64,000 nucleotides of DNA from Prodigiosinella confusarubida (GCF_002847015.1 NZ_CP025085.1:4588001-4652000); one strand, 5' to 3'; positions 10,057-21,327 are shown, numbered from the stretch's first letter. Notes: generated by a model not told the origin, from the sequence alone. Translations and numbers: made by a program.

Positions 10057-11025
10057 ATGAGCAAGATCTATGAAGACAATTCTTTTACAATCGGCCATAC
10101 GCCGCTGGTTCGCCTGAATCGTATCGGTAATGGGCGCATCCTGGTCAAGGTTGAATCCCGTAATCCAAGCTTCAGCGTAAAATGCCGCATCGGTGCCAAT
10201 ATGATTTGGGATGCGGAAAAACGTGGCGTACTGAAATCGGGTATCGAACTCGTAGAACCTACCAGTGGTAACACCGGTATTGCTTTAGCTTACGTTGCTG
10301 CTGCACGTGGCTATAAGCTGACGCTGACCATGCCGGAAACCATGAGTATTGAACGCCGCAAGTTGCTCAAGGCGCTGGGAGCCAACCTGGTACTGACTGA
10401 AGGTGCCAAAGGGATGAAAGGCGCGATCACCAAAGCAGAAGAGATCGTTGCCAGCGACCCGCAGCGTTATCTGATGCTGCAGCAGTTTAGTAACCCGGCC
10501 AACCCCGAAATTCATGAAAAAACAACTGGCCCGGAAATCTGGGAAGATACCGACGGTCAAGTGGATGTATTCATCGCTGGGGTGGGTACAGGGGGGACAT
10601 TAACGGGAGTAAGCCGTTACATCAAGAACACCAAAGGTAAAGCGATTACTACTGTCGCCGTTGAACCCACTGATTCTCCGGTAATAAGCCAGGCACTGGC
10701 TGGTGAAGAAATCAAGCCGGGTCCACACAAGATTCAGGGCATCGGTGCTGGATTCATCCCAGACAATTTGGATCTGAAGCTGATTGATCGCGTAGAAAAA
10801 ATCAGCAACGACGAGGCTATCCAGACAGCCCGCCGGTTGATGGAAGAGGAAGGTATTCTGGCTGGTATTTCCTCCGGCGCAGCAGTAGCTGCGGCACTTA
10901 ATTTACTAAAAGAAGATGCATTTTCAAATAAAACTATCGTCGTTATTTTACCTTCTTCCGGTGAACGTTATCTGAGTACGGCCCTGTTTGCTGATCTGTT
11001 TACCGAACAGGAACTACAGCAGTAG
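10057..11025 (+). CDS. cysK: Cysteine synthase A (O-acetylserine sulfhydrylase)
   Basis: This PLP enzyme makes cysteine from O-acetylserine and sulfide. It has 322 residues and is nearly identical to E. coli CysK through most of its length. The PLP lysine is Lys42 in SVKCRIGAN, with the substrate loop PTSGNTG at about residues 68-74 and the phosphate-binding GTGGT at about 177-181. CysE binds the active site through its C-terminus in the cysteine synthase complex. A strong terminator follows, separating it from the pts operon. Confidence 0.96.
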   Translation: MSKIYEDNSFTIGHTPLVRLNRIGNGRILVKVESRNPSFSVKCRIGANMIWDAEKRGVLKSGIELVEPTSGNTGIALAYVAAARGYKLTLTMPETMSIERRKLLKALGANLVLTEGAKGMKGAITKAEEIVASDPQRYLMLQQFSNPANPEIHEKTTGPEIWEDTDGQVDVFIAGVGTGGTLTGVSRYIKNTKGKAITTVAVEPTDSPVISQALAGEEIKPGPHKIQGIGAGFIPDNLDLKLIDRVEKISNDEAIQTARRLMEEEGILAGISSGAAVAAALNLLKEDAFSNKTIVVILPSSGERYLSTALFADLFTEQELQQ

Positions 11026-11061
11026 CCCTCCACCATACGCACAAATAGTAATCAAAATGTT

Positions 11062-11090
11062 AAAAAAAGCACCTCGCGGGGTGCTTTTTT
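11062..11090 (+). terminator. Intrinsic terminator of cysK
   Basis: The GCACC / GGTGC stem is extended by an A run and a T run on either side (AAAAAAGCACC...GGTGCTTTTTT). It is bidirectional in form. Confidence 0.85.
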
Positions 11091-11450
11091 GCGGCAGACT
11101 TCAAACTTTCCATTACTTATGCATTGCTTTTCCGAGCCAAGTTTAGTATTTAACCGGTCAATTATTTTGATGCGTGAAATTAATATCCGTTAAGATCCTT
11201 TTTGCAAAATCGCGCTTGGTAGAGATGAAATAGTGAAAGTAAACTTCCCACACTGCCAGTGTTCGAGTAGAAAACAGGTGATTATTACTGATATTGTAAT
11301 AAGGGAAACGTGAAGTTGTCTCCTTGCCGCATCCCGGCCTGCCCCTGTAACATGCTCAGGGTGCTAACCAAACAGGCTAAAGTTCAGTGAACACACTAAA
11401 CTTTAGCTCCACAACACTAATTTTTAATCCAATAAGTTGGGGAAAACAGA
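11091..11450 (+). promoter_or_regulatory. Control region of the pts operon with a probable Mlc site
   Basis: There is no gene in these 360 bases. The segment at 11160-11185 (ATTATTTTGATGCGTGAAATTAAT) closely matches the Mlc operator at the E. coli ptsH P0 promoter as I remember it. P0 is also activated by CRP. A short ORF overlapping ptsH from 11387 is a shadow frame. Confidence 0.6.
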
Positions 11451-11708
11451 ATGTTCCAACAAGAAGTAACTATTACCGCTCCGAATGGCTTACACACGCG
11501 ACCCGCCGCCCAATTTGTCAAGGAAGCCAAGGGCTTTGCTTCAGAAATCACCGTTGCTTCCAACGGAAAAAGCGCCAGCGCAAAAAGTTTGTTCAAATTA
11601 CAGACACTCGGTTTAACTCAGGGTACTGTTGTTACTATTTCAGCAGAAGGTGAAGACGAACAGAAAGCTGTTGAACATCTGGTTAAACTGATGGCTGAGC
11701 TCGAATAA
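11451..11708 (+). CDS. ptsH: Phosphocarrier protein HPr
   Basis: HPr carries phosphate from enzyme I to the sugar-specific EIIA domains. The 85-residue protein has the active-site histidine His15 in GLHTRPAA and Ser46 in the second conserved site (SAKSLFKLQ). It is the first gene of ptsH-ptsI-crr, with a 47-base gap to ptsI and no terminator between. Confidence 0.97.
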   Translation: MFQQEVTITAPNGLHTRPAAQFVKEAKGFASEITVASNGKSASAKSLFKLQTLGLTQGTVVTISAEGEDEQKAVEHLVKLMAELE

Positions 11709-11755
11709 ACGGCACGGTCTTTTTAGTGAACATCAGTATCAAGTAAGGTAAGGTT

Positions 11756-13483
11756 ATGATTTCAGGCATATTAGTATCACCCGGTATTGCTTTTGGTAAG
11801 GCACTTTTACTGAAAGAAGATGAAATTATCATCAACCGAAAAAAAATCTCTGCAGATCAAGTAAATAAGGAAGTCGACCGTTTTCTGGAAGGCCGCGCCA
11901 AAGCGTCTAAACAGTTGGAAGTGATCAAGACCAAAGCGGCAGAAACGCTGGGTGCAGAGAAAGAAGCCATCTTCGAAGGGCATATCATGTTACTTGAAGA
12001 TGAGGAATTCGAGCAGGAAATCATATCCCTGATTAAAGATGAGCACGCCTCTGCCGATGCAGCGGCGTTTTCTGTTATCGAGAACCAGGCCAAAGCGCTG
12101 GAAGAACTTGATGATGAATACCTGAAAGAACGCGCGGCGGACATGCGCGACATTGGTAAGCGTCTGCTGAAAAATATTCTCGGCATGAATATCGTTGACC
12201 TGGGCGACATCCAGGAAGAAGTGATTCTAGTCGCAACTGATCTGACGCCATCTGAAACTGCGCAGTTAAATCTGGACAAAGTGCTGGGGTTCATCACTGA
12301 TATTGGCGGACGGACATCACATACCTCTATCATGGCTCGTTCACTGGAATTGCCAGCCATTGTGGGCACCACCGACGTCACCAAGCAGGTTAAAAACGGT
12401 GATTTTCTGATTCTGGATGGTGTCAACAACAAGGTTTATCAAAACCCAAGCCAAGAAACAATTGACCAGCTCAAAACGGTTCAGCAGCAATACAACACCG
12501 AAAAATATGAGCTCGCCAAACTGAAAGACCTGCCGGCCATAACACTGGATGGTCATCAGGTAGAAGTCTGTGCCAACATTGGTACAGTACGTGACGTAGC
12601 AGGTGCCGAGCGTAATGGCGCCGAAGGTGTCGGCCTGTACCGCACAGAATTTCTGTTCATGGACCGTGATACCTTCCCGACAGAAGAAGAACAGTTCCAG
12701 GCTTACAAGGCCGTGGCTGAAGCCGTAGGTGCACAAGCAGTGATTGTCCGCACCATGGATATCGGTGGCGACAAAGATTTGCCATACATGAATCTGCCAA
12801 AAGAGGAAAACCCTTTTCTCGGCTGGCGGGCTATTCGCATCTGTCTTGACCGTAAAGAAATTCTTCATGCACAGCTACGCGCCATTTTGCGTGCGTCCGC
12901 ATTTGGTAAACTGCGAATCATGTTCCCGATGATCATTTCAGTCGAAGAAGTTCGTGCCCTTAAAGCCGAACTGGATATGCTGAAAGTGCAGTTGAAAGAA
13001 GAAAGTAAAGCTTATGATGAGAATATCGAAATGGGCGTAATGGTGGAAACACCGGCAGCCGCAGCCATTGCTCACCATCTGGCGAAGGAAGTTGATTTCT
13101 TTAGTATTGGGACAAACGACTTAACTCAGTATACTCTGGCTGTAGATCGCGGTAATGAGCTGATTTCCCATCTCTATAACCCGATGTCCCCAGCGGTATT
13201 AACCCTGATCAAACAGGTGATTGACGCATCTCATGCCGAAGGCAAGTGGACAGGTATGTGTGGTGAGCTCGCTGGAGACGAACGTGCTACACTACTGTTA
13301 TTGGGAATGGGTCTGGATGAATTCAGCATGAGTTCTATCTCTATCCCAAGCATCAAGAAAATAATTCGTAATGCAAATTACGAAGATGCGAAGGCGCTGG
13401 CGGAACAGGCTATGACCCTACCAACTGCAGAAGAGTTAAGTAACCTGGTAAGCCGGTTCATTAAAGAAAAAACACTTTGCTGA
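11756..13483 (+). CDS. ptsI: PTS enzyme I (phosphoenolpyruvate-protein phosphotransferase)
   Basis: Enzyme I takes phosphate from PEP and gives it to HPr. All 575 residues are present: the N-terminal HPr-binding and phosphohistidine domain with His189 in [12 protein letters not shown], then the PEP-binding TIM barrel with [10 protein letters not shown] and the Cys motif GMCGELAGD near residue 502. Length and motifs are the same as in E. coli. It is the second gene of the operon; crr follows 41 bases later behind GGAGAG. Confidence 0.97.
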   Translation: MISGILVSPGIAFGKALLLKEDEIIINRKKISADQVNKEVDRFLEGRAKASKQLEVIKTKAAETLGAEKEAIFEGHIMLLEDEEFEQEIISLIKDEHASADAAAFSVIENQAKALEELDDEYLKERAADMRDIGKRLLKNILGMNIVDLGDIQEEVILVATDLTPSETAQLNLDKVLGFITDIGGRTSHTSIMARSLELPAIVGTTDVTKQVKNGDFLILDGVNNKVYQNPSQETIDQLKTVQQQYNTEKYELAKLKDLPAITLDGHQVEVCANIGTVRDVAGAERNGAEGVGLYRTEFLFMDRDTFPTEEEQFQAYKAVAEAVGAQAVIVRTMDIGGDKDLPYMNLPKEENPFLGWRAIRICLDRKEILHAQLRAILRASAFGKLRIMFPMIISVEEVRALKAELDMLKVQLKEESKAYDENIEMGVMVETPAAAAIAHHLAKEVDFFSIGTNDLTQYTLAVDRGNELISHLYNPMSPAVLTLIKQVIDASHAEGKWTGMCGELAGDERATLLLLGMGLDEFSMSSISIPSIKKIIRNANYEDAKALAEQAMTLPTAEELSNLVSRFIKEKTLC

Positions 13484-13524
13484 TACCACTACGCTGGCCC
13501 AATATTAATGCTTAGGAGAGAATC

Positions 13525-14034
13525 ATGGGTTTGTTCGATAAACTGAAATCTCTGGTTTCTGATGATAAAAAAGACACTGGCAGCATTGTGATCATTGCCC
13601 CACTGTCCGGAGAAATCGTAAATATTGAAGATGTTCCTGATGTTGTTTTTGCCGAAAAAATCGTAGGTGATGGTATAGCGATTAAACCGACAGGCAACAA
13701 AATGGTGGCCCCGGTTGACGGCACCATCGGTAAAATATTCGAAACTAACCATGCTTTTTCTATCGAATCAGACAGCGGCATCGAACTCTTTGTTCACTTT
13801 GGTATTGATACCGTCGAACTGAAAGGCGAAGGTTTCAAACGCATCGCGGAAGAAGGCCAGCGGGTGAAGAAAGGCGATTTGGTGATCGAATTTGATCTGG
13901 CTCTGCTGGAAGAGAAAGCTAAATCTACCTTAACACCAGTAGTCATCTCCAATATGGATGAGATCAAAGAATTGACCAAACTGACCGGGACAGTAGTGGT
14001 CGGAGAAACACCGATAATCCGCATCAAAAAATAA
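13525..14034 (+). CDS. crr: Glucose-specific PTS enzyme IIA
   Basis: EIIA-Glc phosphorylates glucose and sucrose permeases. It also regulates adenylate cyclase and inducer exclusion. The 169-residue protein has both catalytic histidines: the phosphorylated one in [11 protein letters not shown] (residue 91 counting Met, 90 in mature numbering) and His76 in ETNHAFS. It is the last gene of the pts operon and is followed by a hairpin terminator. Confidence 0.97.
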   Translation: MGLFDKLKSLVSDDKKDTGSIVIIAPLSGEIVNIEDVPDVVFAEKIVGDGIAIKPTGNKMVAPVDGTIGKIFETNHAFSIESDSGIELFVHFGIDTVELKGEGFKRIAEEGQRVKKGDLVIEFDLALLEEKAKSTLTPVVISNMDEIKELTKLTGTVVVGETPIIRIKK

Positions 14035-14060
14035 TACCGATTACCGATTATTATATAAAT

Positions 14061-14086
14061 GGCGCCTGGGTGAAGGCGCCGTTTTC
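14061..14086 (+). terminator. Intrinsic terminator of the pts operon
   Basis: GGCGCC, eight bases, GGCGCC and then GTTTTC. The T tract overlaps the 3' end of the convergent sensor kinase gene. Confidence 0.75.
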
Positions 14087-15437
14087 ATTTCCAGCGTGGG
14101 ATACAGACCCGAATCAGTAATCCGCCTTGTCCCCGGTTTTCTGCTTCAATCTTACCACCATGAGCCTGTATTGCCTTGCGGGCAATCGCCAGCCCTAAAC
14201 CATATCCTTTACCTGATAGTGGCGAATCTATGCGTATAAACGGGTCAAAAATACTGGAAAGCTTACTTTTCTCTACACCAGGCCCCTGATCAGCCACACC
14301 GATAATCCATTCCTGCTCATCTCGTCCCAAAGTAACTGACACCAGTTGCCCAGGCGAAGAAAAACGCAGCGCATTCCTGAGAATATTGTCAATTGCGCGA
14401 CGAATCAGTTCTGAAACACCAGTAACCGTATAATCATCAAATCCACCGGTGCTCAATGTAATCTCAATCCCTGGAACCTGTGCCTCATAACGGGCGTCAT
14501 TCACCACCGCCGTCACCAACCCAAGTAAGTCAAAGTATTCTTCATTAGCGGCCGTGTTTTCAGTACGTGACAATGTCAACAACTCACCGATCATTTTGTC
14601 CATACGTCCAGCTTCACGCTCAATACGGTGTAATGAATTTTCCAGGTTACCTTCGTTCTGTCGTACTAATCCTATCGCCAGTTGCAAACGAGCCAGTGGT
14701 GAACGCAGCTCATGTGAAACATCGTGCAACAGTTGCTCTCTGGCACTGACCAGCACCTCCAGCCGCTCGGACATTGAGTCAAAATCACGGGCCACATCAC
14801 TGATTTCATCATGACGCCGCCGCATGACGGGCAGCAATCGCACTGATAAATCGCCCTGAGCTACTCGCCCAAACCCGGCGCGCAATTGACTGAGTGGACG
14901 CGTCAGGTTCCAGGCCAACATCCAGCTAAAAATCAATCCGCCCAAGACACCAATCCATACCATTGGTGCAGGCAGATGCAGAAACTGTTGTATCTCTGGT
15001 GGTCCGGGCAAGAACTCTTTACGCCAGATCTTCGTATCAAAATAGAGCTGGTAATGCTCACCGTTTGGCCCGGTAACCTGTGTCAGGATGTTCCTCTGTG
15101 AAGATCTGAAACGATCCCAAAAACTATCGGACTCACTGTGCTTATCAATAATGGAATCTATTGGTGTGGGAAAATCTTTCGTGAAGACTTTTAAGTACCG
15201 ACGCTCACTTTCAGGCCATGTGGCGACTACCGCTTTTAACCTAGGCAATCCTCCCTGTTGCAGGGCCTGAGTCGCTAACGCTATCTGTAAAGTGCTAACA
15301 TGTTTTTCCACCTGAACTTCCGGTGGATCACGTCGGTCACCATAAAAAGAGAACCCCACCCACATTAGCTGAGATATAAAAATAAACGTGAACCACAGCC
15401 CCAACAGTATTTTCCAGAACAATCGCCCATACATCAT
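14085..15437 (-). CDS. Two-component sensor histidine kinase, CpxA-like, beside macAB
   Basis: This 450-residue membrane kinase has one membrane segment at about residues 8-30, a periplasmic sensor of about 125 residues, a second membrane segment at about 158-176 and a HAMP domain (about 177-230). A DHp helix follows with His242 in HDVSHELRSPLARLQ, then an ATPase domain with NALRFS, DQGPGVE and GYGLGLAIARK. It overlaps the response regulator stop by one base (TAATG), so the two are translationally coupled. Its output may be the divergent macAB genes; this is inferred from position. It is not CpxA itself as far as I can judge, because the sensor domain differs. Confidence 0.85.
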   Translation of the reverse strand: MMYGRLFWKILLGLWFTFIFISQLMWVGFSFYGDRRDPPEVQVEKHVSTLQIALATQALQQGGLPRLKAVVATWPESERRYLKVFTKDFPTPIDSIIDKHSESDSFWDRFRSSQRNILTQVTGPNGEHYQLYFDTKIWRKEFLPGPPEIQQFLHLPAPMVWIGVLGGLIFSWMLAWNLTRPLSQLRAGFGRVAQGDLSVRLLPVMRRRHDEISDVARDFDSMSERLEVLVSAREQLLHDVSHELRSPLARLQLAIGLVRQNEGNLENSLHRIEREAGRMDKMIGELLTLSRTENTAANEEYFDLLGLVTAVVNDARYEAQVPGIEITLSTGGFDDYTVTGVSELIRRAIDNILRNALRFSSPGQLVSVTLGRDEQEWIIGVADQGPGVEKSKLSSIFDPFIRIDSPLSGKGYGLGLAIARKAIQAHGGKIEAENRGQGGLLIRVCIPRWK

Positions 15438-16117
15438 TAACGTATCCGATAACCAACACTACGTACTGTTTCAATCAGCAAAGAACATCCATCCAGGGCA
15501 ATGAGCTTTTGGCGAATATTACTGATATGCACATCAACACTACGATCATAGGCCTCGCGCTGGCGACCCAGACATTTTTCTGATAGCTCGTCTTTTGTTA
15601 CTACACGTTCAGGAGATCGCACCAACAGTTCCAGGAGATTAAACTCAGAAGCCGTAAGATCAAACGGCTGACCACGCCACTCACTGCTACGCGTCGCTGG
15701 ATTAAACACCAGATCGCCATAACTAACGATACCGGTGTTATCGGTTTTATCCGGTTTTTCTTCATAACGCCGGAACACCGCCCTCAGCCGAGCAACCAAT
15801 TCTCGGGGATAACAGGGTTTCGGTACATAGTCATCCGCACCCATTTCCAGCCCAATGACCCGATCAATATTGTCACCTTTGGCTGTTAGCATAATGATTG
15901 GCAGTTGACGATTACGCCTGACATTGCGAAGGACATCAATACCGCTCATATCCGGCAGCATAATGTCCAGAATCATTGCGGCATACTGATCGGACATTGC
16001 ACCTTCAATGCCCTCTTTTCCTGTCAATACCTGAGAAGCTGAGAATCCTTCCGCTCCCAGATACTCGCAAAGCATTTTTCCCAGTTCGGCATCATCATCC
16101 ACCAGTAAAATTTTCAT
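15437..16117 (-). CDS. OmpR-family response regulator, partner of the adjacent kinase
   Basis: The 226-residue regulator has a receiver domain (phospho-acceptor Asp51 in MILDIMLPD, Lys100 in DDYVPKP). It has a C-terminal winged helix (about residues 130-226, ending VRSVGYRIR). It is the first gene of a two-gene operon with the kinase. It lies divergent from macA across 187 bases, a layout that suggests it controls the macAB efflux genes. No operator could be assigned with confidence in the gap. Confidence 0.87.
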   Translation of the reverse strand: MKILLVDDDAELGKMLCEYLGAEGFSASQVLTGKEGIEGAMSDQYAAMILDIMLPDMSGIDVLRNVRRNRQLPIIMLTAKGDNIDRVIGLEMGADDYVPKPCYPRELVARLRAVFRRYEEKPDKTDNTGIVSYGDLVFNPATRSSEWRGQPFDLTASEFNLLELLVRSPERVVTKDELSEKCLGRQREAYDRSVDVHISNIRQKLIALDGCSLLIETVRSVGYRIR

Positions 16118-16304
16118 GCACTATCCCCATTATATTTTTACATTACAGAATCTATTGTCAGGCCTGGCCTTGATCTTCGCAGTCGGATTTACGGAATTCT
16201 TACTTTTCCCTTAAGGAAATACTACCTCTCACTACTGAAGTGAAGAGTAAATTATCACCTCTTGATGCCTTTCGTTTAGCAGTAATAGTGAGGAAGCTCC
16301 TGTT

Positions 16305-17516
16305 TTGATAAAATCGCGTTTACTTTCAGCCCGCTCGCTACTGATATTGTTGTCAGTAATAATCGTTGCGCTGCTTTTCTCCCTGTTCTTCGCCCATCAA
16401 GGTACTCCGGTACACTATATTACCACCCCGGTTGTTGTCCGCGATTTAGAGCAAACTGTATTAGCCGATGGCACCATTCAGGCACAAAAACAGGTAAGCG
16501 TAGGCGCGCAAGTTTCAGGGCAGATAAAAACATTGCGCATTACATTGGGTGATAAAGTCAAAAAAGGCCAGCTATTAGCAGAAATCGATGATCTTACCCA
16601 ACAAAACTCGCTTAAAGACAGCGAAGCCGGGCTGAAAAATATTCAGGCCCAACGGTTGGCTAAGCAAGCCACGATGAGAAACGATCTACTCAGTTGGCAG
16701 CGTCAGAAAATGCTAATGAAAAAAGGCCTGGGAGTGCAGGCCGATTACGATAGCACACAGACCACGCTGGAAGCCACTCAGGCGGAAATAGCTGCACTTG
16801 ATGCGCAAATCATTCAGGCCAAAATCGCGGTTAACACGGCCCAGGTTAACCTGGGATACACGAAAATCCGCTCTCCCATTGACGGCACTATCGTATCGAT
16901 TCCGGTTGAAGAGGGCCAAACGGTCAATGCAGCACAGAGTACGCCCACTATTGCCAAAGTTGCCAACCTGAAGACCATGACGGTAGAAGCAAAAATATCA
17001 GAAGCTGACGTCATTAAAGTCAAACCCGGAATGCCGGTCTGGTTCACTATTTTAGGCAACCCCAAGAAACGCTATCAGGCCGTATTACGTGCAATAGAAC
17101 CTGCCCCTGAATCCACCAGCACGGATAGCACATCAAGCACCAGCACGACCAGTTCAAGCAGTAGTTCATCCTCCAGCACTGCCATTTACTATTACGGTCT
17201 GTTTGATATTGATAATCCAGGGGAAGTCCTTAGGATTTCCATGACGGCACAGGTCTATATTCTGTTGTCATCGGTAAAAAACGCGCTGGTTGTACCGGTT
17301 ACCGCATTAAGCACGATGGACGGTAAGGATGTGGTTCAGGTCGTTGGCCCCTCAGGGAAAATATCAGCGAGAGAAGTAAAGACCGGGGTTAGCGATAATG
17401 TCTATGTGCAGTTGGTGTCAGGTGTTAAAGCCGGTGAAGAAGTGATTGTCAGTCAGCAAAGCAATAGTGGGACAACCACCACACAGCAACGTCCCGGCCC
17501 ACCGATGGGATTCTGA
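16305..17516 (+). CDS. macA: Macrolide efflux periplasmic adaptor MacA (TTG start)
   Basis: MacA is the membrane-anchored adaptor that links the MacB ABC transporter to TolC. It exports macrolides and, in some enterobacteria, enterotoxin or siderophore-related substrates. The 403-residue protein has an N-terminal membrane helix (about residues 12-30), a lipoyl/barrel-sandwich half (VGAQVSGQIKTL), an alpha-helical hairpin (about 95-180) and a beta-barrel. The best start is TTG at 16305 with TGAGGAAG upstream; no early ATG is in frame. About residue 267 there is an unusual Ser/Thr run of some 23 residues, including ten consecutive serines, in a membrane-proximal loop. It directly abuts macB. 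Confidence 0.9.
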   Translation: MIKSRLLSARSLLILLSVIIVALLFSLFFAHQGTPVHYITTPVVVRDLEQTVLADGTIQAQKQVSVGAQVSGQIKTLRITLGDKVKKGQLLAEIDDLTQQNSLKDSEAGLKNIQAQRLAKQATMRNDLLSWQRQKMLMKKGLGVQADYDSTQTTLEATQAEIAALDAQIIQAKIAVNTAQVNLGYTKIRSPIDGTIVSIPVEEGQTVNAAQSTPTIAKVANLKTMTVEAKISEADVIKVKPGMPVWFTILGNPKKRYQAVLRAIEPAPESTSTDSTSSTSTTSSSSSSSSSTAIYYYGLFDIDNPGEVLRISMTAQVYILLSSVKNALVVPVTALSTMDGKDVVQVVGPSGKISAREVKTGVSDNVYVQLVSGVKAGEEVIVSQQSNSGTTTTQQRPGPPMGF

Positions 17517-19472
17517 ATGATGGCGATTCCTTTACTTCAGCTCACCAATGTCACGCGCCGTTTTGTTAACGGTGATCAATCCACCGATGTCCTGAAGAAC
17601 ATCAATCTCACCATTCAGAGCGGAGAAATGGTGGCGATTGTTGGTGCGTCAGGTTCGGGGAAGTCAACACTCATGAACCTTCTCGGCTGCCTGGATAAGC
17701 CCTCTGAAGGCGACTATAAAATTGCAGGACGCTCGATTCTCTCACAGAACAACGATCAACTGGCTGAATTGCGGCGTGAACATTTTGGCTTTATTTTTCA
17801 GCGTTATCATTTACTCAACGACCTTACTGTTCAGGATAACGTAGAAGTACCGGCTATTTATGCGGGAAAAACACGCCATGAACGTCAACAACGATCTATT
17901 GAATTGTTGTCCCGACTGGGATTGAAAGAACGCCTTCACTACCATCCAAATGAACTGTCGGGGGGCCAACAGCAGCGTACCAGCATTGCCAGAGCGCTGA
18001 TGAATGGCGGCGACGTCATTCTGGCGGACGAACCCACCGGGGCGCTGGACAGCACCAGCGGCCAGGAAGTTCTGAATATATTGAAAGAGCTTCACCAGCA
18101 AGGACAAACTATCATTATCGTGACTCACGATATGAACATTGCCCAACTGGCCGAAAGAATTATTGAAATAAAGGACGGTGAAATTATCGCCGACAGCCGG
18201 ACAAGCGCCACTGTCTCTGTGGTTACGCCCAAACCAGCAGCAACGATCATCACTGCGAATCCGTTCAGCCAGTTCCGTGGCCGCTTTTTCAACGCCTTTA
18301 AAATGGCTTTGCGCGCCATGAATGCCCAACGGATGAGAACGTTCCTGACCATGTTGGGCATCATTATCGGTATCGCTTCCGTCGTTTCTGTCGTCGCGCT
18401 AGGCAAAGGATCACAACAACAGGTATTGGCAAATATCAACGCCATGGGTACCAGTACGCTGGAAATCTTCCCCGGCAAAAATTTTGGTGACATGCGTTCC
18501 AGCGCGATCCAGACACTACGGGCTAACGACATCAAGCCACTGGCTGAACAACCTTATGTTCATAGCATAACCCCCTCACTTTCCACCAGTGCTACATTGC
18601 GCTATGGCAACATCGCGGTATCCACTAATGTCACAGGCGTAGGCGAACAGTTTTTCACTGTACGGGGATATACCATTGATGAAGGCATTACCTTTCCACC
18701 ATCCAGCGTAAAACAATTGACCCAGGATGCCGTTATCGATCAAAACACCCGGGCTGAACTGTTCAGTTCAGGGGAAGATCCAATTGGACAGGTTATTCTG
18801 CTGGATTCTTTACCCTGTCGGGTGATTGGTGTTATCACCCGTAAACAAAGTGGTTTCGGTAGTGATGACAATCTGAATGTCTGGATCCCCTACACCACCA
18901 TGATGTGGCGTATGGTCGGCCAGTCCTATCTCAAAAGCATTACGGTAAGAGTAAAAGATAACGTTGATCTCAGCGTGGCCGAGCAAGGTATCACACAGGT
19001 GTTGACCCGCCAGCATGGCACCAAAGACTTTTTTATCATGAATACGGACAGTATTCGTCAGACCATTCAGAAAACGACATCAACCATGACACTGCTGGTT
19101 TCGCTGATCGCCCTGATCTCGCTGATTGTCGGTGGAATTGGTGTGATGAATATCATGCTGGTTTCAGTAACGGAGAGAACGCGAGAAATAGGCGTTAGAA
19201 TGGCGGTCGGTGCCCGCACCAGCGATATTCTACAGCAGTTTCTAATTGAAGCTGTCCTGGTGTGTCTGCTTGGTGGGTTTCTGGGCGTGATACTGTCTTT
19301 GCTTGCCGGCGTTATCTTCAGGCAGTTTACCAGCAGCTTCTCCATGGTTTATTCCACAACATCCATTATTGTAGCGTTCTTATGCTCCAGCCTGATTGGC
19401 GTGATATTTGGATTTTTTCCTGCCAAACGGGCCGCAAACATGCAACCTATCCATGCGCTGGAAAGAGAGTAA
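17517..19472 (+). CDS. macB: Macrolide export ATP-binding/permease protein MacB
   Basis: MacB is an ABC exporter with the ATPase fused N-terminal to a four-helix permease with a large periplasmic domain. The 651 residues include Walker [10 protein letters not shown] (43-51), the signature LSGGQQQR and Walker [11 protein letters not shown] membrane helix follows at about 280, then the MacB_PCD periplasmic region and three C-terminal helices. Its ATG begins at the base after the macA stop, so the pair is a tight operon. It works with MacA and TolC by mechanotransmission. Confidence 0.94.
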   Translation: MMAIPLLQLTNVTRRFVNGDQSTDVLKNINLTIQSGEMVAIVGASGSGKSTLMNLLGCLDKPSEGDYKIAGRSILSQNNDQLAELRREHFGFIFQRYHLLNDLTVQDNVEVPAIYAGKTRHERQQRSIELLSRLGLKERLHYHPNELSGGQQQRTSIARALMNGGDVILADEPTGALDSTSGQEVLNILKELHQQGQTIIIVTHDMNIAQLAERIIEIKDGEIIADSRTSATVSVVTPKPAATIITANPFSQFRGRFFNAFKMALRAMNAQRMRTFLTMLGIIIGIASVVSVVALGKGSQQQVLANINAMGTSTLEIFPGKNFGDMRSSAIQTLRANDIKPLAEQPYVHSITPSLSTSATLRYGNIAVSTNVTGVGEQFFTVRGYTIDEGITFPPSSVKQLTQDAVIDQNTRAELFSSGEDPIGQVILLDSLPCRVIGVITRKQSGFGSDDNLNVWIPYTTMMWRMVGQSYLKSITVRVKDNVDLSVAEQGITQVLTRQHGTKDFFIMNTDSIRQTIQKTTSTMTLLVSLIALISLIVGGIGVMNIMLVSVTERTREIGVRMAVGARTSDILQQFLIEAVLVCLLGGFLGVILSLLAGVIFRQFTSSFSMVYSTTSIIVAFLCSSLIGVIFGFFPAKRAANMQPIHALERE

Positions 19473-19505
19473 ACCGGCTCCTACAGGTTAATTATTTTCC
19501 CCATA

Positions 19506-19532
19506 AAAAACAGGCACCGTTGAACGGTGCCT
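19506..19532 (-). terminator. Intrinsic terminator of yfeX
   Basis: The stem AGGCACCGT / ACGGTGCCT has a three-base loop and an A run on its left on the plus strand, that is a U run for minus-strand transcripts. It may also end macAB transcripts. Confidence 0.8.
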
Positions 19533-19557
19533 ATATAACAAAATACGGGTGAATGCG

Positions 19558-20457
19558 TTACAGCGATAGCAAGCGATCAAGAGAGGGTGCAAAGAAATAG
19601 CTGCCGCTCACTGCGCGGGTAAAACGCAACATATCGTCACGTTTCCCGTCACGTTCACCGAACATGCTCAGCAGTTGTTGTTCTATATTGTACAGGCGGG
19701 CACAGTAGGCGATGAAGTAAAGACCGTTTTTGTCGCTGGCCGTCCCGTAAGGTAAGCTCTGACGCAGAATTTTCAGCCCCTTGCCATCTTCTTTCAAGTC
19801 AACACGGCTGACATGAGACGTCGCTGGTCGTTGATCTGACGACAATTCTTCATTGTCCTGTTTAGTGCGACCAATAATTTGTTCCTGCTGCCCTACGCTC
19901 ATCCGCTGTAACTGCTTCAGGTTATGTTCCCAACGCTGAACGAAAACATAACTGCCGCCCGCTCCAGACTTCTCGTCAGGAATAATGGCAACACTATGAC
20001 GCTCTTCACCTTGCGGGTTTTCGGTACCATCCACAAAACCACTCAGATCGCGCTCCTCTATCCAACGAAAGCCATGAGTTTCTTCTTCGATATGGATGGT
20101 CTTACCAAAACTGGACAGCACTGCCTGTGCCAAAGTGAAATTGACATCGTGGCGCAGAGACTGAATATGAATCAACAGGTCGCGCTGGGTAGCGGGTGCC
20201 AGGCCGTTACCTAATGGCGTGAAAGGTTTAAGCTCTGTCGCACTGTTTTCGCAGTCCAACTCACGCCATACGTCGTCACCAAACGCAATAACAGCTCCCA
20301 GGCCAGCATCAGGGAAACGCTGCTGCAACTCACTCAATGCCTGACAAAACTTTTTGCAACCCTGGCGGATGGCATCAAATTCCCCTTGAACCATCGCTTC
20401 CATAAAAATGGCAAAACGGCGATGCTCCAGCAAAATACCGCTTTGAATTTGTGTCAT
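19558..20457 (-). CDS. yfeX: Dye-decolorising (DyP-type) heme peroxidase YfeX
   Basis: YfeX is a cytoplasmic B-class DyP peroxidase. It oxidises porphyrinogens and dyes, and its proposed role in releasing iron from heme is disputed. The start at 20457 ([12 protein letters not shown]) gives 299 residues, the E. coli length; GAGGAAG lies about eight bases upstream. The GXXDG motif is in [10 protein letters not shown], and the conserved heme region [13 protein letters not shown]...RQSLPYGT follows. It is monocistronic, with its own terminator. Confidence 0.92.
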   Translation of the reverse strand: MTQIQSGILLEHRRFAIFMEAMVQGEFDAIRQGCKKFCQALSELQQRFPDAGLGAVIAFGDDVWRELDCENSATELKPFTPLGNGLAPATQRDLLIHIQSLRHDVNFTLAQAVLSSFGKTIHIEEETHGFRWIEERDLSGFVDGTENPQGEERHSVAIIPDEKSGAGGSYVFVQRWEHNLKQLQRMSVGQQEQIIGRTKQDNEELSSDQRPATSHVSRVDLKEDGKGLKILRQSLPYGTASDKNGLYFIAYCARLYNIEQQLLSMFGERDGKRDDMLRFTRAVSGSYFFAPSLDRLLSL

Positions 20458-20663
20458 CTCTTGCTTCCTCACGTTATTCAGTGCCTTAGTTGTTATCTGG
20501 CATCCACCATGCGCAGCCTGTTCATCATACCGGATACGGTAAATTTTACTTTGCTTCAGCGCAAAATGTTCCGGTAATCACATCGGTAAAGAAAGAAACT
20601 GGGAAATACGCTGGCGATAGGGGGTAGCAAGGCGCGCGCCACAGACGCAACGCCTATAAATGC

Positions 20664-21254
20664 TCAGTTTCTGGCTTGGGCATGCCAGATAATTTTACTG
20701 ACCTTCCATTTTTTCAGCATATCGTCAGGAGGCATCAACCCTTCCGGCCCACTCCATGTCCCAGAAAACAGGTAGCTAACGTGTTTGCTTTGCGGAGCAA
20801 CACACTCCACACTTTGTGCGTTATTACCCTGCCCTAATCGACAAACATCAAACGCTTTACTGTAGTACGAACCGAATTCATCACCAATTTTCACACCCCA
20901 TTGGCTGGCAATGCTCTTATCCTGTACTTCCACCTTGTTCACATGGCCTTTAGGCTCGCCGCTAATCACCAGCATCACGTTGTTATCTTTGCGAGCTTCA
21001 TAAAACGCTGTCAGCTTGCCATTTTCGATACCCATGCCACTGAGCAGGGAGTAATTGCCATTCAGCGCTTTATCCAATACCGGCTGTGACAACGGCGTAC
21101 CGGCGTTGATTCCCCCAACACCAGCATCAGAAACAGTGATTGGACTACCAAACCAGTTGAACGGCGACAAGCTAGACCAGGAAAAACCAGAAAGCGTACT
21201 GCATCCCGACAATAGCAGCGGTAATGCCAGAAACAACGGGCGGACTTTAATCAC
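20664..21254 (-). CDS. yfeY: Sigma-E regulated lipoprotein YfeY
   Basis: This DUF1131 outer-membrane lipoprotein of unknown biochemical function has 196 residues. Its lipoprotein signal ends at the lipobox LLSGC (Cys18). The body contains KWKVSKIIWHAQAR at the C-terminus, matching E. coli YfeY. It lies between yfeX and ypeA on the same strand, but 190-200 base gaps and a separate promoter indicate independent transcription. The upstream region carries a good sigma-E promoter, agreeing with the known RpoE control of the E. coli gene. Confidence 0.9.
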   Translation of the reverse strand: MIKVRPLFLALPLLLSGCSTLSGFSWSSLSPFNWFGSPITVSDAGVGGINAGTPLSQPVLDKALNGNYSLLSGMGIENGKLTAFYEARKDNNVMLVISGEPKGHVNKVEVQDKSIASQWGVKIGDEFGSYYSKAFDVCRLGQGNNAQSVECVAPQSKHVSYLFSGTWSGPEGLMPPDDMLKKWKVSKIIWHAQARN

Positions 21255-21327
21255 AACTCACTCCTCAAAATGAAACAGCACCTGATTTTTACTTGTTGGA
21301 CCGATGGTGCAGACCTCAGCCGTTATG

